Origin: Caulobacteraceae bacterium UBA5005
GTDB lineage: Bacteria; Pseudomonadota; Alphaproteobacteria; Caulobacterales; Caulobacteraceae
DNA: 11,490 bases
Assembly: GCA_002398405.1 (NCBI GenBank)
Contig: DGYN01000113.1
Location: 1 to 11,490, forward strand
Direction: 5' to 3'
The position numbers were made by a program, and so were the translations under genes. The notes under the pieces are model-generated. The model searched no databases, had not been told where the DNA came from, and worked only from the letters and a program-made list of their open reading frames with translations. Below, piece by piece: positions 6,209 to 11,490 of the stretch (the stretch's first letter is position 1; the number at the start of each line of letters is the position of its first letter).

Positions 6209-6252
6209 GCGCTTTCTGGCGGCGAACCGGAATCCACTTCGCCGGAAAGCGC
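6209..6252. terminator. Hairpin between convergent genes, probable bidirectional terminator
   Basis: Positions 6209-6221 pair with 6240-6252 over 13 base pairs, including one G-T wobble (GCGCTTTCTGGCG with CGCCGGAAAGCGC). The loop is 18 nt and can be shortened by an alternative GCGAA/TTCGC pairing. The stem fills the gap between the DUF599 stop (6194) and the MliC-like stop (6254). Neither strand has a U tract, so it is an atypical terminator or a transcript-end stabiliser. Confidence 0.6.
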
Positions 6253-6253
6253 T

Positions 6254-6634
6254 CTAATGCTGGTGGCCACCGGCGCTGCGGCCGCAGTCGCGGTGGGCCG
6301 CGCCGTCCATCCACATGATCTGCACGCCGGGGTTCCAGGTCAGGGTGCGCCGCCCGTCGCTCCAGACGATCTGCGGCAGGTCGCCGACCTTCCAGGGACG
6401 CAGGTCCAGGGTGTGCGGCCCGTCGCCCGCATCGACGATCGCCACGACCTCCTGGTTGCGGGTGGCGAGCTTCAAGAGCAGGTTCTCGCCGTTGGTGCAG
6501 GCGAAACTGGTCCCGGCCACGGGATCGAGGATCGGCCGCTCTTCCGGCGCGGGCATCCGCCGCTGGGCGAGGGAGGAAACGGGGATCGCCGCGATCGCGA
6601 CGCCGGCCATCAGGCCAAGTACTTTCCGGATCAT
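6254..6634 (-). CDS. MliC-like (C-type lysozyme inhibitor-type) exported protein
   Basis: This is a small 126-residue exported protein. The signal peptide is MIRKVLGLMAGVAIAAIPVSSLA with cleavage near 23/24. There is no lipobox cysteine, so it should be soluble in the periplasm. The mature region follows the MliC-domain layout: FACTNGENLLLKL (44-56), AIVDAGDGPHTLDL (65-78), a central IVWSDGRRTLTWNPG segment (89-103), IMWMDG (106-111) and a final cysteine. C46 and C117 would form the disulphide that usually ties the MliC barrel. Members of that family inhibit C-type lysozymes, but the domain is also shared by proteins with no shown activity, so the function is tentative. The ATG at 6634 is chosen because GGGGAG lies 6 nt upstream; a TTG at 6652 is less likely. 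It follows the PQQ dehydrogenase by 57 nt on the same strand. Confidence 0.72.
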   Translation of the reverse strand: MIRKVLGLMAGVAIAAIPVSSLAQRRMPAPEERPILDPVAGTSFACTNGENLLLKLATRNQEVVAIVDAGDGPHTLDLRPWKVGDLPQIVWSDGRRTLTWNPGVQIMWMDGAAHRDCGRSAGGHQH

Positions 6635-6673
6635 CGCAGACTCCCCATCCAATGATGGGAGCCTAACGCGCCT

Positions 6674-6687
6674 TTGCCGCGCGGCAA
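6674..6687. repeat. 14-bp perfect palindrome between the MliC-like and PQQ genes
   Basis: TTGCCGCGCGGCAA is fully self-complementary and lies 4 bases past the PQQ dehydrogenase stop and 39 bases before the MliC-like start, with both genes on the minus strand. It could be an operator for a dimeric regulator or part of an RNA hairpin. There is no spacer to form a loop, so a DNA-level role is slightly more likely. Confidence 0.5.
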
Positions 6688-6691
6688 GCGG

Positions 6692-8947
6692 CTATTGCGC
6701 AAGAGCCAGCGCGATGATCTCGGCGCCGCCGGGTGAAGCGACCGCCATGACGATGTACTGTTTGCCGCGCAGGACATAGGTCATCGGCAGGCCCGTCTGG
6801 GTCCCGGGCAGGGGAATTTCAGCAACGATCGCCCCGGTGGCCTTGTCGTGGGCGCGGAATACCGCCGAGCCCTGCATTCCTTCGCCCGCGAACAGCAGCG
6901 TCTTGGTTGCCAGCAGCCCGGCGCGCGAAACGACGCCTGTGCGGGGCAACGTCACGCCCGCCAGGGCCGGGTTCGTGGCGATCTGGCGCGGGGTGTCGGC
7001 ATTAGCCATCATCCAGGCGTGGTCGCCGCTTTTCATGTCTATGGCGGTGATGCGGCCGTAGGGCGGCTTGATCAGGGGAAGACCGCGGACGTTCGGCGTC
7101 CGCCCCCCCGCCGACACATAGGCGATGTCCGAGCCCTTGGGCGCCGGGCCCAGCGCCAGAATCCCCGGCTGGGTCATTGAGCCGAGGTAGAGCATCCCTG
7201 TTGCCGGATCAAAGGCGCCGCCCTCCCAGTTGCCGCCGCCCAGGACGTTGGGCAGCGAGATGGTCCCGCGCGTGCCGTCCGGCGCCGAGGCCAGGGACGG
7301 CGGGGCCATGAATTTGCCGAGGCGATAGGGCTTCACCGCCTCGATCGCCTCGGCGCGCAGGGCTGGGGTGAAGTCGATCAGGTCGTCGATTGAAACCCCC
7401 TGGCGGTCGAAGGGCAGGGGTTTGACCGGGGCGGGCTGGGTCTTGGAAACGCGCTCGCCGGGGACGTCCGAAGGCGGGACGGGGCGCTCTTCGATGGGCC
7501 AGATCGGCGCCCCGGTGTCGCGGTCGAAGGAGAAGACGAAGCCCTGTTTGGTGATCTGCAGGACGGCGCGCTTCGGACGTCCCGACGCCTGCGGAATGTC
7601 GGCCAGGATCGGCATGGCCGGGGTGTCCCAGTCCCAGACATCGTGGTGCACCAGCTGCCGGGCCCAGCGCACCTTGCCGGTCCTGCCGTCCAGGGAGACG
7701 AGGCTTGAGGTATAAAGGTTCACTCCCGGCCGCTCGCCGCCGTAGACATCAGAGGTCCCGGCCTCGACGGGCAGGAAGATCGCGCCGGTCACCGGGTCCG
7801 CCGACATCGGCGCCCAGACCCCGCCGTTGCCGGAGTATTCCAGTGCCTCCGGCGTCCAGGTCTCGTAGCCCGGTTCACCCTTTTGCGGGATGGTGTGGAA
7901 GGTCCACAGCAGGCGCCCCGTGCGCGCGTCGAACCCGCGGACATCCCCTTTCACATTGGCCCTCGACCTTGGCCGAAGCCCGACCAGGTGTGCCGGGCCG
8001 ACCACCACCACATCGCCGATGATCAGCGGCGGCGAGGACGAGCCGATGTCCGGCAGCCGGTCCTCGGGCGCCCCGCGCAGGCCCTTCATCAGATCGACCG
8101 TCCCGCCCTGGCCAAAACCGGCCGCCGGGCGTCCGGTGGCGGCGTCCAGGGCGACCAGGGAAAAGCCGGGCGTGACCGTGAAGATGCGCGCCCCGCCGCG
8201 CGGGTTGGCCCAATAGGCGACGCCCCGCCCGGCGCCCTTGCGCGGCGCGTTTTCGTAGCGGGCCGGATCCTCGGCCGCGCGCCACACCCACAGTGTCTCG
8301 CCGGTGGCGGCGTCGATCGCGACGACGTTTCGTGTCAGGCCCGCGGTGGCGTAGAGCACGCCGCCGACCATGATCGGCGTGGTGATGCTGCGGCTCTCGG
8401 CGCTGGGCCCCATGTTGGCGCTGGTCCACCGCCAGGCGACCTTCAGGGACTTGGCGTTGGCGGCGTTGATCTGGTCGGCGGGGGAATAGGCCAGGCCATG
8501 AAGCCCCCCGCGCCAGGCCGGCCACTCCAGGGTCTCAAGCTTGCCCTCCGCGGCGGCGATGCGGCCGCCGGCTGGCAGCCTCGCCAGACGGAAGCTCTGG
8601 CTCTGCGTCGTCTGCTCGACAGTCCCCGCCTTGGCCCCGGCGGTGCGCGCCAGGAAGGCCATGATGTCCACATAGGCCTGAGGCTCGGGCCGGTCGGCGG
8701 ACATCGGCGGCATGATCGACGAGAGCCGTGCATGGTAGTCGATGAGGGCGAACCCCCCGCCCGCCGCCAGCATCAGCTCGGTGGCCTGGGTGGGGCTATG
8801 GCAGGACGCGCACTGGTCGGCGAAGTGCCGCGCGCCACGCTCGGCCTGGGCCGCCGGGAACAGGCCATCGAGCCCCGGCAGGTCCTGGGCGACCGCGAGG
8901 CTGCCGGCGAGGACGACGGCGGCGAGACCAGCGACAATGCGAAACAG
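6692..8947 (-). CDS. Exported cytochrome c / PQQ-dependent dehydrogenase fusion, probable CTG start
   Basis: With a CTG start at 8947 the product has 751 residues. A signal peptide (LFRIVAGLAAVVLAGSLAVA, cleavage near 20/21) leads to a class I cytochrome c domain with the haem site CASCH at 46-50 and a probable axial methionine in MPPM (79-82). A PQQ beta-propeller follows from about residue 142 (EWPAWRGGLHG). Its landmarks resemble membrane glucose-dehydrogenase-type quinoproteins: SDVYGGERPG near 400, HHDVWDWDTPA from 434, and GGGNWEGGAFDPATGMLYL further on. Periplasmic oxidation of a sugar or alcohol with electron transfer to the attached haem is the expected role; the substrate is unknown. 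No ATG, GTG or TTG exists in frame before the haem motif, and the first ATG (8773) would remove it. AAGGGG lies 6 nt before the CTG. The acetyltransferase gene ends 27 nt upstream in the same frame. Confidence 0.88.
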   Translation of the reverse strand: MFRIVAGLAAVVLAGSLAVAQDLPGLDGLFPAAQAERGARHFADQCASCHSPTQATELMLAAGGGFALIDYHARLSSIMPPMSADRPEPQAYVDIMAFLARTAGAKAGTVEQTTQSQSFRLARLPAGGRIAAAEGKLETLEWPAWRGGLHGLAYSPADQINAANAKSLKVAWRWTSANMGPSAESRSITTPIMVGGVLYATAGLTRNVVAIDAATGETLWVWRAAEDPARYENAPRKGAGRGVAYWANPRGGARIFTVTPGFSLVALDAATGRPAAGFGQGGTVDLMKGLRGAPEDRLPDIGSSSPPLIIGDVVVVGPAHLVGLRPRSRANVKGDVRGFDARTGRLLWTFHTIPQKGEPGYETWTPEALEYSGNGGVWAPMSADPVTGAIFLPVEAGTSDVYGGERPGVNLYTSSLVSLDGRTGKVRWARQLVHHDVWDWDTPAMPILADIPQASGRPKRAVLQITKQGFVFSFDRDTGAPIWPIEERPVPPSDVPGERVSKTQPAPVKPLPFDRQGVSIDDLIDFTPALRAEAIEAVKPYRLGKFMAPPSLASAPDGTRGTISLPNVLGGGNWEGGAFDPATGMLYLGSMTQPGILALGPAPKGSDIAYVSAGGRTPNVRGLPLIKPPYGRITAIDMKSGDHAWMMANADTPRQIATNPALAGVTLPRTGVVSRAGLLATKTLLFAGEGMQGSAVFRAHDKATGAIVAEIPLPGTQTGLPMTYVLRGKQYIVMAVASPGGAEIIALALAQ

Positions 8948-8953
8948 CGAAAA

Positions 8954-8959
8954 CCCCTT
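8954..8959 (-). promoter_or_regulatory. Shine-Dalgarno supporting a CTG start
   Basis: AAGGGG on the minus strand, with a 6-nt spacing to the CTG at 8947-8945. It is the only good ribosome-binding site before the signal peptide and is the main support for the non-canonical start. Confidence 0.55.
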
Positions 8960-8974
8960 CCAACCCCAGTCTTC

Positions 8975-10084
8975 TTATTGGGGAGGAGTTGAGGGGCGAG
9001 AAGGGCGCAAGTCAACGGCCGCCTCGCCTTTACGCAGGGCGGCGTCACGGGACAGCCGCCGGAACGCCCGCTGCGGCAGCCTCGCCGCGGGGCCGATCGG
9101 CAGCCGCGCTGTGCGATCTATGAGGGCGCGCGCCGCCCGGTGCGCGCGGCCCAGGATATGGCTGCCCGTAGCGATGCCTTCGATCAGCGGCGCCTGGGCG
9201 TTTGCGAACTCCTGCTTGTAGCGGTACTCGCCCTTACCCAAATCGATCTCGGTGATCCCCTGCGCCGCCGCCTCGCGGGCCAGGGCGTCGAGGAGGAGGC
9301 TCCCGGGCGCGAAACGGGCGACGGCCCTGTTAAAAGCAGGGAACCAGTAGTGCAGCACCGGACCGCTGATCATGCCCAAATGTACAGCGGCCAGGGCGCC
9401 GTCGATCTTCAAGGTCGAGACGAGGCCTCGCAGCCCCGGCTCGCTCAGGGTCCGCACCTGGCTCAGGAGGTCACGCGTCCAGGTAAGCGACAGCTGGTCG
9501 AACTGGCCGGTTTCGCGGAACTGCTCGCTCTTCCAGGCCAGGAGCTGCTCGAAGGCCGCTGGGGATTGATCGTCGAAGGTGAACTCGGCGCCATGGCCGT
9601 CTTTGGCGAGTTTCCGGATATGACGGTCCAGGCCGTGCAATGCGCGGCCACGGGCTGCGCGCCACGCGCCATAGCCGGACGACAGGTCAATGAGATGCGA
9701 AGCGGCCAGGCTGTTAGCGAAGCCTGAAAGGGCCGCGTCGCTAGCCGGTGCGCCATGGAAGGCGAAACCGGGGAGGCCCAGCGCCCGGAGGGCCGCGGGA
9801 AGGTCAAGGTCACCGACGACGCCATGCCAATCGCTAAACGGTCCGCCGACCGGGGTGGCGAGGCCAAACCCCGGTCTGTGCAGGGCGAGGAATCCCGTGG
9901 CTCCGCCGCTGACCGAGGCCTTGATCACCATAACGTCGCGGCGGACGCGCGCCACGGCGTCGAACCAGGCCAGATCGAAATAGGGACTGCGCAACCCTGG
10001 GCGCGCATCGCGAAGCTCGCGCCACGCCGCCCGATCATCAGCGGCGACATCAATCCAGGGCAGGAGCTCAAAGTCAGGGCGCAT
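8975..10084 (-). CDS. CelD/BcsL-type GNAT acyltransferase
   Basis: This is a 369-residue protein of the acetyltransferase group related to CelD/BcsL, whose members acylate polysaccharide precursors or amino sugars. The N-terminal part (FELLPWIDVAADDRAAWREL, then RSPYFDLAWFDAV at 32-44) is the typical opening of this family. The GNAT fold is in the second half: a basic HIRKLAKDG helix (155-163), LLAWKSEQFRETGQFD (181-196), the strand pair LVSTLKIDGALAAVHLG (221-237), the HYWFPAFN stretch (245-252), APGSLLLDALAREAAAQGI (259-277) and IDLGKGEYRYKQEF (280-293). In Caulobacter one family member (HfsK) acts on holdfast polysaccharide; any such link here is only inference. The ATG at 10084 gives the family-typical N-terminus but lacks a clear Shine-Dalgarno, and the frame stays open up to 10297. 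The PQQ dehydrogenase follows 27 nt downstream. Confidence 0.85.
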   Translation of the reverse strand: MRPDFELLPWIDVAADDRAAWRELRDARPGLRSPYFDLAWFDAVARVRRDVMVIKASVSGGATGFLALHRPGFGLATPVGGPFSDWHGVVGDLDLPAALRALGLPGFAFHGAPASDAALSGFANSLAASHLIDLSSGYGAWRAARGRALHGLDRHIRKLAKDGHGAEFTFDDQSPAAFEQLLAWKSEQFRETGQFDQLSLTWTRDLLSQVRTLSEPGLRGLVSTLKIDGALAAVHLGMISGPVLHYWFPAFNRAVARFAPGSLLLDALAREAAAQGITEIDLGKGEYRYKQEFANAQAPLIEGIATGSHILGRAHRAARALIDRTARLPIGPAARLPQRAFRRLSRDAALRKGEAAVDLRPSRPSTPPQ

Positions 10085-10274
10085 GGGTCTGCTTGAAACA
10101 GTAGGTGGGCGAACACCCTGGCTGAGCAAGAATTGGACCGCCGGGGTCACCCAAACGCGCACCGGGACATCGGAGCCCTCGAAGTTGTGGATAACCCCCT
10201 CAGGGCCTACTTCCACGACGCATTCTTCGACTAGCCTGGCCCGGTCACAACCACACGTTGCGGAGCGGGGCCTT
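10085..10274. promoter_or_regulatory. Divergent intergenic region with one DnaA-box match
   Basis: This 190-base gap separates the GNAT and PHP genes and should hold promoters for both. I see no strong -35/-10 pair. TGTGGATAA at 10186-10194 is a perfect 9-base match to the DnaA-box consensus, read as TTATCCACA on the minus strand. It is single, so it more likely reflects a regulatory site or chance than an origin. GGAG at 10262-10265, 9 nt before the PHP start, is the PHP ribosome-binding site. Confidence 0.4.
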
Positions 10275-11378
10275 ATGCGTGGGATTTTCGTCATCATCGC
10301 GGCTTGCGCGCTGTTCGTCGCGCCGGCGGCCTTCGCCCAACAGGTCTATTTCGGCACACTGCACAGCCACACGCGGATCAGCGACGGCAGCGGTACGCCG
10401 GCGGAGGCGTACAAATTCGCCCGCGACAAGGGAAAGCTCGATTTCATCGCTCTGACCGAACACAACCACCTTGAAGCGGAGAGCGGGGCCAAGGACCGCA
10501 AGGACGGCATTCTGATCGCCAACACCCCGGCCCTGTATGACGGCCCCTCCGGCGGCTCGCTGAAGAACGCGGCGGCGGCGGCCACGAAAGACGGCAAGTT
10601 CGTCGCTCTCTACGGCCAGGAATATTCGACCATCAGCCACGGCAACCACGTCAATGTCTTCGACGCGCCCAGCCTGATCGACGCCCCTGTCCGCAAGTTC
10701 GACGAATTGCTGGCATGGACGGCGGCCCATCCGGACAGTTTCGGCCGCCCTTCGCTCCTGCAGTTCAATCATCCGGGCAGCGAGGATGAGGAGGAGGAAT
10801 ACGGCCGCGACGACTTCGGCGGTTCCGAACTCGCCTGGATCGCCGCCATGCGGCCGCACGTCGGCCTGATCGAAATGCTCAACGGTCCGGCCATGAACAA
10901 GGACCCCGGCGCCCGCTCCTCAGAGGCCCATCAGGGCGACTATTTCAAATACCTGAACCTTGGCTTCCACCTGGCGCCCAGCGCGGGCCAGGACAACCAC
11001 TACAAGACCTGGGGCGCTTCGACGGACGCGCGGGCGGCAGTGATCGCCAACGGTCTGACCAAGCGGGACATTCTGGACGCCATGCGGGCCCGCCACGTCT
11101 ACGCCACCGAGGACAAGAACCTGGAGATCGTGTTCCGCTCAGGCAATTCCCTGCAGGGCGACATCGTCCCGGCGCCGGCGATAGATAGTGAACTGCCGCT
11201 CAGCGTCTTCATCCGCGACCGGGATGAACCCAACGCTTCCTATCGGGTCGAGGTCTACGTCGACGCCCCGGGCGGCGATCCAGCGACCCGGCCGGCGGAA
11301 GTGTTCCGTCTCGAGGGAAACACCGCGACGCCCGCGCGGCTCGACGGCATCCGGCTGACAGAGGCCGGGCAATTCTAG
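10275..11378 (+). CDS. Exported PHP-domain metallohydrolase, interrupted by an amber codon
   Basis: The protein starts with a signal peptide (MRGIFVIIAACALFVAPAAFA, cleavage near 21/22) and continues as a PHP-type metal-dependent hydrolase related to the CehA/McbA group. Metal-ligand candidates follow the PHP order: H30 and H32 in TLHSHT, D37 in SDG, H63 and H65 in TEHNH, E116 in GQE, H122 and H125 in SHGNH, H166 in FNHPG, and D240 and H242 in GQDNH. This supports a di- or trinuclear metal centre cleaving phosphoesters or related bonds; the substrate is unknown. A C-terminal beta domain starts near residue 282. The frame ends after 367 residues at TAG (11376-11378), but the same frame continues with a family-like ending (see next entry). 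The start is set by GGAG 9 nt upstream and the signal peptide; an open frame from 10083 is ignored. Confidence 0.85.
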   Translation: MRGIFVIIAACALFVAPAAFAQQVYFGTLHSHTRISDGSGTPAEAYKFARDKGKLDFIALTEHNHLEAESGAKDRKDGILIANTPALYDGPSGGSLKNAAAAATKDGKFVALYGQEYSTISHGNHVNVFDAPSLIDAPVRKFDELLAWTAAHPDSFGRPSLLQFNHPGSEDEEEEYGRDDFGGSELAWIAAMRPHVGLIEMLNGPAMNKDPGARSSEAHQGDYFKYLNLGFHLAPSAGQDNHYKTWGASTDARAAVIANGLTKRDILDAMRARHVYATEDKNLEIVFRSGNSLQGDIVPAPAIDSELPLSVFIRDRDEPNASYRVEVYVDAPGGDPATRPAEVFRLEGNTATPARLDGIRLTEAGQF

Positions 11379-11477
11379 GTCCTCAAGGTGATCCAGCGCG
11401 GCGACGAGGAGACTCCGTCCGACCGGGCCTGGACCGCGCCGATCTGGTACGCGGCGGCCACGCCCGCCCTCCCGCCT
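11379..11477 (+). pseudogene. In-frame continuation of the PHP gene after TAG
   Basis: These 33 codons follow the TAG in frame without another stop and read VLKVIQRGDE, then SDRAWTAPIWY, the kind of ending (strand plus RAWTAPIW) expected in this hydrolase group. The piece is cut off by the adapter sequence. Either the TAG is an error for a sense codon such as TAC, or the gene carries a late nonsense mutation. Confidence 0.65.
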
Positions 11478-11490
11478 AGATCGGAAGAGC
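11478..11490. other. Illumina adapter remnant at contig end
   Basis: AGATCGGAAGAGC is identical to the first 13 bases of the common Illumina TruSeq adapter, and it occupies exactly the last bases of the window. It is not genomic and should be trimmed. Confidence 0.93.

Noticed and set aside
7883..8992. 369-codon plus-strand frame opposite the PQQ dehydrogenase
   Set aside because: It is the antisense shadow of a clearly recognised enzyme gene, with low-complexity composition and no motifs.
8773..9048. 91-codon minus-strand frame over the PQQ dehydrogenase start
   Set aside because: It is rich in Arg, Pro and Ser as expected for a shadow frame, and overlaps both the haem-domain coding region and the end of the acetyltransferase.
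10186..10194. Replication origin based on the DnaA-box match
   Set aside because: Only one perfect box is visible, with no AT-rich unwinding region, no further boxes noticed and no origin-linked genes nearby.
1..11490. CRISPR arrays, insertion sequences, tRNA or rRNA genes, prophage genes
   Set aside because: I saw no regularly spaced repeats, transposase or integrase motifs, cloverleaf-like sequences or phage structural genes when reading the window.

Overview
The window is GC-rich DNA from a Gram-negative bacterium. It is most likely an alphaproteobacterium, and the mix of families and possible leaderless or TTGAC-type promoters suggests the Caulobacterales. That placement is inference: there is no rRNA gene and no search was run. 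The last 13 bases are an exact match to the start of the Illumina adapter, so the right edge is very probably the end of a short-read contig, and sequence near it deserves less trust.

Layout. Bases 1-1075 hold the end of a ribosomal protein operon: rplK (L11, cut off at the left edge) and a complete rplA (L1), closed by a strong intrinsic terminator. Bases 1090-1619 (minus strand) hold a toxin-antitoxin pair, a ribbon-helix-helix antitoxin followed by a ParE/RelE toxin with a GTGA start/stop overlap. Bases 1701-4455 (minus) hold three predicted exported proteins: a DUF6265 protein, an S41 peptidase with C-terminal EF-hands, and a 168-residue protein I do not recognise. Bases 4509-6194 (plus) hold an exported 325-residue protein of unknown function with a DUF599 membrane protein directly behind it. 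Bases 6254-10084 (minus) form a likely transcription unit: a CelD-type GNAT acetyltransferase, an exported cytochrome c/PQQ dehydrogenase fusion, and a small MliC-like lipocalin-free lysozyme-inhibitor-type protein. Bases 10275 to the end (plus) hold an exported PHP-domain metallohydrolase whose frame is interrupted by an amber codon shortly before the contig end.

How the genes fit together. Apart from the ribosomal and toxin-antitoxin genes this is largely an envelope-oriented region: seven of the twelve genes appear to carry signal peptides and one is an integral membrane protein. The PQQ dehydrogenase would feed electrons from a periplasmic substrate oxidation to its own haem domain. No PQQ biosynthesis genes, transporters or regulators are present, so no pathway can be assigned.

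The most notable points are the PQQ dehydrogenase frame, which contains the signal peptide and haem-binding site but no ATG, GTG or TTG start before them (a CTG with a well-placed Shine-Dalgarno is the best candidate), the amber codon in the PHP gene, and a mixed direct/inverted repeat behind the DUF6265 gene. I found no CRISPR array, insertion sequence, prophage, tRNA, rRNA or clearly novel defence system.
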